A stretch of DNA of 64,000 nt from Altererythrobacter xiamenensis (GTDB lineage Bacteria > Pseudomonadota > Alphaproteobacteria > Sphingomonadales > Sphingomonadaceae), in NCBI RefSeq assembly GCF_900177715.1, contig NZ_FXWG01000001.1, forward strand, positions 434,001 to 498,000, written 5' to 3'. The position numbers and the translations under genes are program-made. Below, piece by piece: positions 36,760 through 45,027 of the stretch. Each line of letters begins with the position of its first letter. The stretch's first letter is position 1. The notes under the pieces are model-generated. The model ran no database searches. It had not been told where the DNA came from and was given only the letters and a program-made list of their open reading frames with translations.

Positions 36760-37992
36760 TCACAGGCATTCCACCGCACATTCGACGCCGATGTCGGCGA
36801 GCGACTGCTTGATCTCGTCTTCGTAGATGCGGTTCATCACGATCACGAGGCCGGGCTCGATCTCGGCCAATTGCTTGGGCGCGACGATCAGCTGACCGGT
36901 GCCCGGCATGAAGTGATTGTGGCGATTGGGGTTGATGTCCGTCACGAAATCGACGGAGTCCGAAATGCCGAGCGAGGTGAGGAAGGACACGGCCTTGGAG
37001 CCCGAGCCCCACAGGACCACGGTCTTGCCTTCGGCCTTGGCCTTCTCGACCAGGTCGCGCCAGTGCTGCTTGTGCAGTTCGAGCCGCATCGGGAAGCTGC
37101 GGACCAGTTCAGCCATCTCCGCGACCTTGGCAGAGACATCGCTCTCCGGCTTTTCGGACGCGGGTACAGCCTCGATCGTGAGGTATTGATCATCATATTC
37201 GATCGCGGTGCGGGTCACTTCAAATCCCGATTGCTCGAACAGATATTCGAGCGAGCTTTCGGTGAAGTAGCTGCAGTGTTCGTGATAGATATCCTCGAAA
37301 GCGCAGTGGCGGATGATGCGGTCCGCCTCGGGCACCTGGAAGAACACCACGGTCTGCTTTTCCGGATCGAGCCCGGCGCGGATCGTCGTAATGAAGTCCG
37401 ATGTATCGGTAATATGTTCCAGCGTCATCTTGCAGCACAGGAAATCGGGCTGCTCGTCACAGTGGCGCGGTTCGAAATATTCGGGGATCAGCGTGATGCG
37501 CTCCGCGCCTTCGACCCCTTCGAGCCGTTCGGGAATGGCGCTGGGATCGACGCCGACCCCGCGGTTTTCGCCGAGCTGCGAGAGCAGGACGAGGAACTCG
37601 CCCTTGCCGCAGCCGATCTCCATCACGTCACGCCCCTTGAGCCCATGACGCTCGATCATCTCGGATGCGAGGTTCGTGTGAAAGCGCGAGAAGGTCGGAG
37701 AAAAACCCTGGGTTTCCTCGTAACGACCTGAATACTCAGTCAAATCCTGCCGGAAAGCGGCATTGTAGATGAAGCCGCAATCATGACAGAAGCGCAGCGC
37801 GATCGCACCGCGACTGCAATTGAGCGCATCGCCGCGAGTCTCGAACAGGATGCACGAATTGGTCGGGACGTTGTGGACCTCGTGAAATAGCTCGGTCCGG
37901 CCCCCGCCGCATGTCGGGCAGGCGAACTCCTCACCAGCGTCTTCGATCTCGGGCGCATTGTCGGTGGCGACGGGCTTTTCGATAAGGGTCAT
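36760..37992 (-). CDS. SAM-dependent methyltransferase, C-methyltransferase type (second)
   Basis: A 410-aa protein built like sugar C-methyltransferases: an N-terminal zinc-ribbon-like part (FACPTCGGG, later FCHDCGFIYN), a class I SAM-binding domain (DVMEIGCGKGEFL) and a C-terminal domain with a Rossmann-like VVLWGSGSKAVSFLTSLG. It also has the FEDIYHEHCSYFTESSLE block shared with its neighbour. The catalytic details differ from the first copy, so the two are paralogs rather than a recent duplication. It overlaps the upstream methyltransferase by four bases. Substrate is likely a nucleotide-linked keto sugar. Confidence 0.83.
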   Translation of the reverse strand: MTLIEKPVATDNAPEIEDAGEEFACPTCGGGRTELFHEVHNVPTNSCILFETRGDALNCSRGAIALRFCHDCGFIYNAAFRQDLTEYSGRYEETQGFSPTFSRFHTNLASEMIERHGLKGRDVMEIGCGKGEFLVLLSQLGENRGVGVDPSAIPERLEGVEGAERITLIPEYFEPRHCDEQPDFLCCKMTLEHITDTSDFITTIRAGLDPEKQTVVFFQVPEADRIIRHCAFEDIYHEHCSYFTESSLEYLFEQSGFEVTRTAIEYDDQYLTIEAVPASEKPESDVSAKVAEMAELVRSFPMRLELHKQHWRDLVEKAKAEGKTVVLWGSGSKAVSFLTSLGISDSVDFVTDINPNRHNHFMPGTGQLIVAPKQLAEIEPGLVIVMNRIYEDEIKQSLADIGVECAVECL

Positions 37993-39254
37993 TCGACAAT
38001 CCTCGGTTCGGGAACGGGCACGATGAAGCGGCCGCCTGCCGCGAGATAATCCTGCTGCTGCGCGATGATCTCGTCGGCGAAGTTCCAGGCGAGCATCAGC
38101 ACGTAATCGGGCTGCTTCTCGACAAGCGCCTCAGGCGGGAGGATCGGCAGGTGTGCGCCCGGCATATACTTGCCTTGCTTGTGCGCATTGCGGTCCACCA
38201 CAAAGTCGATCTGCGTGGTGTCGAGCCCGCAATAGTTGAGCATGGTCGCGCCCTTGGCCGCAGCGCCATAGGCGGCAACCGAATGGCCTTCCGCCTTGAG
38301 GTCGGAGATGAGCGCGAGAAGCTTCGAACGCAGGCCATCGACCCGCTCGGAAAACTCGGCGAAGAACTCGGGCGTGTCGAGGCCGATCGCGCTTTCATTG
38401 GCGAGCATGGTCGAGACGCTTTCGCCGACATTCTCTTGCCTTTCGACGAAGATACGCAGCGAACCGCCGTGGATCGAGAGCTCCTCCACCCGGTTGAGGT
38501 AGAGGCCATGGCGACGGAACAGCTTGTCGAGCGCGGTGAGCGAGAAATAGCACAAGTGTTCGTGATAGATCGTGTCGAACTCGATATGCTCGATCAGCGG
38601 GAGCAGATAGGGCATTTCGATCACCGCAACGCCGGTCGGCTTCAGTATTTTGCCTATCCCGGCGACGAAACCGTTGGTGTCGGCGACATGCGCGAGCACG
38701 TTGTTGCCGTGGACGACATCGGCCTGGCCCTCTGCTTCGGCGACATCGGCGGCCATTTCCTCGGTGAAGAAGCCGCAAATGGTCTTTACCCCGACCTTGC
38801 GCGCCGCGGCGGCAGGACCATCGGCCGGATCGATGCCAAGCACCGGAATGCCTTTCTCGACGTAGTTGCGCAGCAGATAGCCGTCATTGCTTGCAAGCTC
38901 GATCACGAGACTGTCGGAGCCAAGATCACGGTCCTTGATCCGCGCCAGCGCGTTCTTGCGCGAATGCTCCATCAATGCAGGCGAGAAGGACGAATAATAG
39001 GGATAGGCATCCGCGAAGAGGATTTCGGGCGATACCGTCTCGAGCATCTGGACCAGCGAGCAATCCTTGCAGAATGCCACGACGAGGGGGAAGGTCAGCT
39101 CCTCTTCGGTGAGCATCTTTTCCGTCAGCAGACGGTCCGCCAGCGGCGTCGATCCGAGATCGAGAAAGGCTTCCAATGCGCCGCTGCCGCAAGAACGGCA
39201 GCACGTTTCGGTGCGCGAATACTTGCCCGGTTGTTCGAGAGTGATCTGGTTCAT
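37989..39254 (-). CDS. Nucleotide-sugar C-methyltransferase (first)
   Basis: A 421-aa enzyme of the TylCIII/NovU-like family. Three parts are visible: a zinc-binding N-terminus (CCRSCGSGALEAF, then FCKDCSLVQM), a SAM domain (VIELASNDGYLL, DVVHGNNVLAHVAD) and the C-methyltransferase C-terminal domain (VAAYGAAAKGATMLNY). The FDTIYHEHLCYFSLTALD block with its HEH is the usual catalytic region. ATG at 39254 has AAAGGCG upstream; a GTG at 39269 is less likely. Predicted to methylate a carbon of a 4-keto sugar bound to a nucleotide, here probably CDP. Confidence 0.9.
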   Translation of the reverse strand: MNQITLEQPGKYSRTETCCRSCGSGALEAFLDLGSTPLADRLLTEKMLTEEELTFPLVVAFCKDCSLVQMLETVSPEILFADAYPYYSSFSPALMEHSRKNALARIKDRDLGSDSLVIELASNDGYLLRNYVEKGIPVLGIDPADGPAAAARKVGVKTICGFFTEEMAADVAEAEGQADVVHGNNVLAHVADTNGFVAGIGKILKPTGVAVIEMPYLLPLIEHIEFDTIYHEHLCYFSLTALDKLFRRHGLYLNRVEELSIHGGSLRIFVERQENVGESVSTMLANESAIGLDTPEFFAEFSERVDGLRSKLLALISDLKAEGHSVAAYGAAAKGATMLNYCGLDTTQIDFVVDRNAHKQGKYMPGAHLPILPPEALVEKQPDYVLMLAWNFADEIIAQQQDYLAAGGRFIVPVPEPRIVE

Positions 39255-39265
39255 GTTTTCGCCTT

Positions 39266-40321
39266 TCACACGCTGACCAGTTGGCGGACGGGGCGCAGGT
39301 CCTGATCGACCGATCCCGCTTCGATCCGCTGTTTCATATGCGCGATGCGCTTGTATTTCGGGCCTTCGAACTCATCGAGCTTCAGCCCGCTGGAGACGAA
39401 GGCATCGTAGAGCTGCTCGACCCCGCGGCGGCAGGTCCACTGCGGTTTGAAGTTGTGCAGCTTGCGCGCGATGTAATTGCAGTCGACGCGGTAGTTGCGC
39501 ACGTCGGGGCTGGCATCGTCGGAGAAACCGACCCGCGAATTGGGCACCACGTCGCGCACGATCTCGGCGATCTCGCGGATCTGGTAGTTCTCGGATGTCA
39601 GGCCGACGTTGAAGACCTCGCAGTGAACGTCGGTCCGCTCGGCCTCGAGGCTGGCGATATAGGCGAGCGCGATATCCTCGACATGGACGATCGGGCGCCA
39701 AGGCGAACCGTCGCTCTTCAGGTGAACCTCGCCGGTGGTCGCCGCCCATGCTGTGAGGTTGTTCACCACCAGATCGAAACGCAGCATGGGCGACAGGCCG
39801 TAAGCGGTGGATGCGCGCAGGAAGGTCGGGCTGAAACTGTCGTCGGCGATCGCACGAATGGCGATCTCGGCCTCCACCTTCGACACGCCATAGGGCGTCA
39901 CCGGATTGAGCTCGCCGCCTTCGTCGATGAAATCGTCGCCCGATGCGCCGTAGTTCGAGCAGGACGAGGCGTAGATGAAACGCGGTACACCGGCCTGCTT
40001 GGCCAGATGCGCGAGGTCGATCGAGCCTTGCGCGTTGATTTCCTGTGTCAGGCCCGGACGATAATCGCCGAGCGGATCGTTCGACAGCCCTGCCAGGTGG
40101 ATGATCGCATCGAGCCCGCGCAGTTTCTCGACAGCATCGGGATCGCGCACGAAGTCACGCACATCGCCGCCGATCGACGGCACCTGCGCTTTCGCAGGGA
40201 GGAAGAAGCAGTGTTCGAAGAGCTCGCTGTCGAGCCCTACGACATCATGACCGCGCTCTAACAAGCGCGGCGTCAGCACCGTTCCGATGTACCCCTGATG
40301 TCCAGTCAAAAGAACTTTCAC
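39266..40321 (-). CDS. NAD-dependent epimerase/dehydratase (extended SDR)
   Basis: A 351-aa nucleotide-sugar enzyme. The cofactor loop LLTGHQGYIG opens the protein, IIHLAGLSNDP follows, and the catalytic triad is in YASSCSNYG and TPYGVSKVEAE. The start is GTG at 40321 with a GAGG ribosome site, because the family begins M-K-V-L-(L/V)-T-G. That places its first 77 bases inside the end of rfbF. By context it acts on a CDP sugar, as a 4-ketoreductase, epimerase or dehydratase; the sequence alone does not decide which. Confidence 0.88.
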   Translation of the reverse strand: MKVLLTGHQGYIGTVLTPRLLERGHDVVGLDSELFEHCFFLPAKAQVPSIGGDVRDFVRDPDAVEKLRGLDAIIHLAGLSNDPLGDYRPGLTQEINAQGSIDLAHLAKQAGVPRFIYASSCSNYGASGDDFIDEGGELNPVTPYGVSKVEAEIAIRAIADDSFSPTFLRASTAYGLSPMLRFDLVVNNLTAWAATTGEVHLKSDGSPWRPIVHVEDIALAYIASLEAERTDVHCEVFNVGLTSENYQIREIAEIVRDVVPNSRVGFSDDASPDVRNYRVDCNYIARKLHNFKPQWTCRRGVEQLYDAFVSSGLKLDEFEGPKYKRIAHMKQRIEAGSVDQDLRPVRQLVSV

Positions 40322-41126
40322 TGCCCTCGTCCTTCCATAGTTTCCACGGGGCATTGCCCGAATCCCAGTATTCATTGAGCAGCTGCTTTTCGCGCATCGT
40401 ATCCATGCACTGCCAGAAGCCGGTGTGGCGGAACGCCATCAGTTCGCCATCGGCAGCGAGGCGCGAAAGCGGACGCTGCTCGAACATTTCCTCTTCGTGA
40501 TCGATGTAGTTCATCACTTCGGGCTCGAGCACGAAGAAGGCGCCATTGATCCAGCCTTCGCCGATCTGCGGCTTCTCATTGAACTCGGTGATGGCATCGC
40601 CATCGAACTCGAGATGTCCGTAACGCGCCGGCGGGCGCACCGCGGTCAGCGTCGCCAGCTTGCCATGCGATTTATGGAAGGCGAGCAGCGCGCCGATGTC
40701 GATGTCGGAAACACCGTCACCCCAGGTCACCATCGCGGTCTGATCGCCCAGCCAGTGCGAGAGCTTCTTGATCCGTCCGCCCGTTCCGGCCTTGAGGCCC
40801 GTTTCGACCAGGTCGACGTTCCAGTCGGGCACGCAATCGGGCGAGTGGCGCGTGACCGATCCTCGGCGGGTGCCGATCGAGATCGATCCCGACACGCTGA
40901 AATGTTCGCGGAACCAGCGCTTGATGTAATCGCCCTTGTAGCCGAGCGCGACGCTGAAATCCTTGAAGCCGTAATGCGAATAAATCTGCATGATGTGCCA
41001 CAGGATCGGCATCTCGCCGATCTCGACCATCGGCTTGGGCCGCACGTCGGTTTCTTCGGAAAGGCGCGATCCGAGCCCGCCGGCAAGGATGCCGACTTTG
41101 ACGTTGGAAAGGTCGTGACTGGCCAT
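40245..41126 (-). CDS. rfbF: Glucose-1-phosphate cytidylyltransferase
   Basis: Makes CDP-glucose from glucose-1-phosphate and CTP. The activating loop GILAGGLGSRLSEETDVRPK is complete, followed by KPMVEIGEMPILWHIMQIYS, VTWGDGVSDIDIGAL and WINGAFFVLEPEV. The ATG at 41126 has GAGGCGG upstream; the longer ORF to 41393 lies in the GT2 gene and is rejected. At 293 aa it is about 35 residues longer than the usual 257: after the normal end (APWKLW) it reads on for some 28 codons through the start of the SDR gene. Confidence 0.93.
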   Translation of the reverse strand: MASHDLSNVKVGILAGGLGSRLSEETDVRPKPMVEIGEMPILWHIMQIYSHYGFKDFSVALGYKGDYIKRWFREHFSVSGSISIGTRRGSVTRHSPDCVPDWNVDLVETGLKAGTGGRIKKLSHWLGDQTAMVTWGDGVSDIDIGALLAFHKSHGKLATLTAVRPPARYGHLEFDGDAITEFNEKPQIGEGWINGAFFVLEPEVMNYIDHEEEMFEQRPLSRLAADGELMAFRHTGFWQCMDTMREKQLLNEYWDSGNAPWKLWKDEGSESSFDWTSGVHRNGADAALVRARS

Positions 41127-41128
41127 TG

Positions 41129-42079
41129 TTATACCGCCTCGCTTGCTTGCTGGCTTCGTGCGGGCCGCACGAAGAGGTTCTTTGCAGCGCCTGCCGCTGC
41201 CGGAGAGATCATGTTGGCCAGCTCGAGCCCGTAGCGGCCGAGCTGGATCGGTTTCAGGCTGCGCCCGAGGAGATGCCCGTAGAGCCTCCAGGGCGAGACG
41301 ATGTCGCCATGACGCGAGGCAATCTCGAACAGATGCTTCGTCAGATTGAGGTGCTCGGCAGCAGCCCCCCGGCTCTTCTTGCCGGTCTGCCACAGGCTGC
41401 GCTGCACCTTGTCGTCGATATTGATCGAGCGCTGTTCGTGTTCGCGGTTGTAGAAGATCGCGTCCTCGACCCGCACGAATTTGCCCATGATCGCGTGCTC
41501 CGCGATCACGCCGCGATCCGAGCCGTAATAGGGCCGGTGGAGCGTCGACCGGTCGAGATTTGCGCGGCGGAACACGCCGAAAATCGGAAAACAGGTGCCC
41601 GACAGCTCGATTGCCTGGCGGAAGCGCAACGCCGGATCGCTATCTTCGAGCGAAGGTGTTTCCTCGCCCGTCGGCCGGGTGATCCGGCCACTACCGGTGA
41701 TCCCGCGCGTCGAAGCGAAGGCGAGCGCAACGTCGGGGCGCGCATCGAGCACTTCGATACAGGCTTCGAGGTTGTTCGGGCTCAGCGTGTCGTCATGCGC
41801 GCACCACTTGAGATACTCACCGCGTCCGTGCTCGTAGCCGAGGTTGTAATTAGCCGAAGCGCCCAGATTGCGCGGATTGCGGATCAGCCGGATGCGGTCG
41901 TCCTTGGCCGCATATTCCTCGACCACCGCGCAGGTTTCATCGTCCGACGCATTGTCGCAGACGATCAGTTCGAAATCAGTGAAGGTCTGGGCCAGGATCG
42001 AATCCAGCGCATCCCGAATGTAATTCGTCCCGTTGTACACGGGCATCGCAAGGGTAAGCTTCGGATTGGATTGCACCAC
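41129..42079 (-). CDS. Glycosyltransferase family 2
   Basis: An inverting GT-A transferase of 316 aa. The N-terminal LTLAMPVYNGTNYIRDALDS and the IVCDNASDDET nucleotide-binding stretch are typical, with AHDDT in the DxD place. Begins with GTG at 42079, which has GGAAA upstream; a TTG at 42106 is the other choice. First gene of the six-gene operon that runs to GT8 at 35636, separated from rfbF by two bases. Likely transfers one sugar of the repeat unit. Confidence 0.88.
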   Translation of the reverse strand: MVQSNPKLTLAMPVYNGTNYIRDALDSILAQTFTDFELIVCDNASDDETCAVVEEYAAKDDRIRLIRNPRNLGASANYNLGYEHGRGEYLKWCAHDDTLSPNNLEACIEVLDARPDVALAFASTRGITGSGRITRPTGEETPSLEDSDPALRFRQAIELSGTCFPIFGVFRRANLDRSTLHRPYYGSDRGVIAEHAIMGKFVRVEDAIFYNREHEQRSINIDDKVQRSLWQTGKKSRGAAAEHLNLTKHLFEIASRHGDIVSPWRLYGHLLGRSLKPIQLGRYGLELANMISPAAAGAAKNLFVRPARSQQASEAV

Positions 42080-42327
42080 AGTATGTTTCCAGTTTCGTCC
42101 CAACAAGTGCGCGCTTCACGATGGAAGCGCTGTGCGAGGACACCCCCCGTGCCCTCGCGCAGCAATGTGCCGGGACCGGACGGGGTGTGCCCGGTGCGGA
42201 ACATCGTCTGCTGGAACAAATTACTAGCGGTGCAGAACCCTCAACGGGAGACGCGCACTGTGCTTAGACCAAACGCGCAGGAGGGTAATCCGAAAGGGCA
42301 GTTCAGCCCCTAATTGCTATCGGCCCG

Positions 42328-42696
42328 TCAATTGCTGTCGGCGGCGTCGTGCTCGATCCGATCGGCAAGGATGCGCAGTAGGCCCGGCAGATCGGCCTGC
42401 ATTTCGAACATCTCGTAAAGATTGACGAGCCCGCCCATCATCGCTGCGCCAACCGCTTCGCGCGGATGGCCGCGTTCGACCAGCCGGGCGTAGCCGGCCA
42501 TGAGGTTCTCCGAAACTTCGGAAAGGTCGCGAAACGGGATGCTGTCGATACGATCGTATGACAGGCCGAATTCTTCGAGGATCTGGGGGTGCTGCGTAAA
42601 TATGCCCCCCGCGCGTCCTGTTGCTGGCTTGACCAAGGAACTCTCCCACTTTTCGAAACGACCCAGTGGGACTTGCGCGGTTCTTATTCGCTTCAT
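42328..42696 (-). CDS. Hypothetical protein (122 aa)
   Basis: A small soluble protein with no motif I recognise. The first 45 residues are polar; the rest looks all-helical (VSENLMAGYARLVERGHPRE, then AAMMGGLVNLYEMFEMQADL). It is followed by 250 bases without a gene and preceded by a 437-base gap with two perfect palindromes, so it may be separately controlled. It lies at the head of the sugar operon on the same strand. A regulatory or unrelated role cannot be told apart. Confidence 0.6.
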   Translation of the reverse strand: MKRIRTAQVPLGRFEKWESSLVKPATGRAGGIFTQHPQILEEFGLSYDRIDSIPFRDLSEVSENLMAGYARLVERGHPREAVGAAMMGGLVNLYEMFEMQADLPGLLRILADRIEHDAADSN

Positions 42697-43133
42697 CCGT
42701 CTGGCATCACTGCACTAGGGTAAATAGAGAAACTCTAGCAACAGCTATTCCGGTCAGATTTCCTGTATGATTACGTAATCCACATTCTCTGATGCTGCGC
42801 CAAGGGATTGGGAAATTTCCCTAGGTTCTAATACCTTGGAAGCATTGGCCTCATGCCTCGCCCCCCTCCGCCAGCACCCGATTAAAAGGCGGCAAACCCG
42901 CGCTGCGTGTGGTCCGTTCACCGCGCCGATTGCGCGACCTGGAATACCCCTTTCGCAGTCAAAATCGGTCTAGTCCGAGATAGCCTTTGCCCACGCACTC
43001 TCGCGCGCGATAGTTTTTCCGCCAATTTCGTTCGGCATCGGACGGACTGGCGTGCGGGCATTCACCCAGAGTTCCCTTCAGCACCCCCGACCGTTTCGCA
43101 CAGCCGCGCATCATACGGCGGAGGGACTCAACG
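42697..43133. promoter_or_regulatory. 437-nt divergent gap with two 12-bp palindromes
   Basis: No gene seen. The gap separates the hypothetical protein (minus, start 42696) from the GIY-YIG-like gene (plus, start 43134). It holds GATTACGTAATC at 42769-42780 and GGGAAATTTCCC at 42810-42821, both perfect, 29 bases apart, in the AT-rich part next to the minus-strand gene. These are candidates for operators. Confidence 0.4.
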
Positions 43134-43847
43134 ATGAGCGCAAAAGAGGGAACGGTCTTCATCCTGACCAATGACGCGATGCCAGGCTTTGCGCGGCTCG
43201 ACTTCACGACCAAGGATGATCTCGCGACCCGCATCCGCAAGATCAACCGGTCCGAACTGCCGGTGCCCTTCAGGCTCTATTTCGCTGCGCAGGTCGCCAA
43301 TTGCGAACTGGTGGAGCGCAATATGCGCTATCTCTTCGCTGACTATGCCGAGGCGCGCGACGCGACCTACTTCAAGGTCAATCCCGACATGCTGCGCGCC
43401 GCGATCGAACTGGCCGCGACCGCGATTGTCGAATTGCCGGATGAAGAGATCGGCATCTCGCCCCAGGACCGAGAGCAGATGGACAAGATGCGCGCCTATC
43501 ACGACGCATTGCGCTTCGAAGCGCTCAATGCCGAACCGGGGGCGACGCTCTGCTTTTCGCGGGACCGGAGCGTGACCTGCACCGCGATCGGCAATGGCAT
43601 GGTCGAATTCGACGGAACGGCCGCGACACCTGCCGATGCCTCGGCCAAGGCTATGGAATCGCTCGGTTTCGACTGGGGCGAGGTTGCGGCGACGGAATAC
43701 TGGATACCGCATGCCGGACCATTTGCCGCCACGCCGCGCACGAGCGCCGAAGCGCCCGGAATGGACAGCGTGCTGACCCGCATGCCCAATGGCCGCGAAG
43801 AGGCGAGCAGTTCGCCCGTCATGTTCATCCGAAACAACAAGATATGA
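43134..43847 (+). CDS. Degenerate GIY-YIG (T5orf172/MUG113-like) domain protein
   Basis: A 237-aa protein whose first 110 residues follow the T5orf172 branch of GIY-YIG nucleases: a first strand at TVFILTNDAMPGFARL, the helix with RIRKIN, the VPFRLYFAAQV strand and the ELVERNMRYLF helix with its Glu. The tyrosines of the name-giving motifs are not kept (VFI for GIY, ARL for the second strand), so nuclease activity is doubtful. The C-terminal half is not recognised. GGAGGG precedes the ATG. It sits alone between two halves of the polysaccharide region. Confidence 0.7.
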   Translation: MSAKEGTVFILTNDAMPGFARLDFTTKDDLATRIRKINRSELPVPFRLYFAAQVANCELVERNMRYLFADYAEARDATYFKVNPDMLRAAIELAATAIVELPDEEIGISPQDREQMDKMRAYHDALRFEALNAEPGATLCFSRDRSVTCTAIGNGMVEFDGTAATPADASAKAMESLGFDWGEVAATEYWIPHAGPFAATPRTSAEAPGMDSVLTRMPNGREEASSSPVMFIRNNKI

Positions 43848-43899
43848 CCCGGCACCAGGCCTCATTCGAGCATAGCCCCCGGCGGCGGAGCGATTGCGT

Positions 43900-45027
43900 G
43901 TGAGGTATTTCTGGGGCCTCGATCTCATCCGCTTCATTTCGGCGGTGATGGTGGTGTTGTTCCACTTCGCAGCCTTCGGCGGCGATGTGCCCGCATGGCC
44001 GGTTGACCCTGCCGAAGCACCGATGGGCTGGCTCTCGCCCTACGCCTGGATGGGCTGGATCGGCGTGCAGATATTCTTCGTCCTTTCGGGTTTCGTGATC
44101 GCCGCCAGCGCGCGCGGATCGACCTCGATCACTTTCCTCAAGAAGCGCGCGATCCGTCTGCTGCCGGCCCTGTGGATCTCGGCCTGTCTCGCGCTGACCG
44201 CTCGCGCGCTCTGGGGCGAGCCACTTGGCGAGTTGATCCCCGCCTTCCTCCGCACGCTCGTGCTCTCGCCCAAGGGGCCGTATATCGACGGGGTCGTGTG
44301 GACGCTGGTGGTCGAAGCCGCCTTCTACCTTTGCGTGGTCGTGGTAATCGCCCTCGCCTCGCGGCTGGGCGGCCATGAGAAGGCGCTCGGCCGGTTCGCC
44401 TGGCTGCTCGGCGCGGCAAGCGCGGCTTTCACGATCGTGTATTGGGCGAGCACCGCCTCGCCTGGGATCGCCAGCGTTACAGGCACCATAATCCCGCTCG
44501 ACTCCTTCGTTTTCGACGTCTCCTTGCTGAGACAAGGCGTCTTCTTTGCGCTGGGCATGCTGCTGTTCGAAGCGATCGAGCGCGGCATGACGCCAGCCCG
44601 GCTTGCCGTCATCGCGGCGCTCACACCCTTTTGCGCGCTGCAGATTCACAACAATGTCGGCGAGGCACCCGCCTCGCTCGTCCCCATCGCGATCTGGGGG
44701 CTGGCGACGGCGCTGATCTACCTTGGCGCGCGCTATGGCGATCGGCTCGTGAAGCGCGACATGCGGCCAATCATGCGCCCGATCGGCCTCATGACCTATC
44801 CGCTCTACCTCAACCACTTCGTGCTGGGCGCAGCCCTGCTGCCGATCCTCGCCAACTGGATCGAGAGCTCCGCGATCGTCTTCGCATTGCTTTTTGCGAT
44901 CCTGCTCGCGAACGCCTGGGTCATGGCGCAATATCCCGAACGCTGGATCCAGCGCCGCCTCAAGCGCTTTCTCCTTGAGCCGCGTGAGCCCGCCAGCCCG
45001 GGGAAGATCCAGGTCCTCGCCGGATGA
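43900..45027 (+). CDS. Acyltransferase family 3 membrane protein
   Basis: An integral membrane acyltransferase (OafA/YrhL-like), about 375 aa and ten helices. The N-terminus LDLIRFISAVMVVLFHF ends with the catalytic-site His, and GWIGVQIFFVLSGFVIAASA follows, both family hallmarks. Probably acetylates or succinylates a sugar in the polymer. Starts with GTG at 43900, which has GGAG upstream; a TTG at 43894 is also in frame. Overlaps the pyruvyl transferase gene by four bases. Confidence 0.92.
   Translation: MRYFWGLDLIRFISAVMVVLFHFAAFGGDVPAWPVDPAEAPMGWLSPYAWMGWIGVQIFFVLSGFVIAASARGSTSITFLKKRAIRLLPALWISACLALTARALWGEPLGELIPAFLRTLVLSPKGPYIDGVVWTLVVEAAFYLCVVVVIALASRLGGHEKALGRFAWLLGAASAAFTIVYWASTASPGIASVTGTIIPLDSFVFDVSLLRQGVFFALGMLLFEAIERGMTPARLAVIAALTPFCALQIHNNVGEAPASLVPIAIWGLATALIYLGARYGDRLVKRDMRPIMRPIGLMTYPLYLNHFVLGAALLPILANWIESSAIVFALLFAILLANAWVMAQYPERWIQRRLKRFLLEPREPASPGKIQVLAG

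Noticed and set aside
39281..40261. A 326-codon plus-strand frame opposite the SDR gene
   Set aside because: Antisense to a protein with intact SDR motifs in a tight operon.
43134..43847. A homing endonuclease or mobile element carrying the GIY-YIG-like gene
   Set aside because: No flanking repeats, intron features or transposase, and the catalytic residues are missing.
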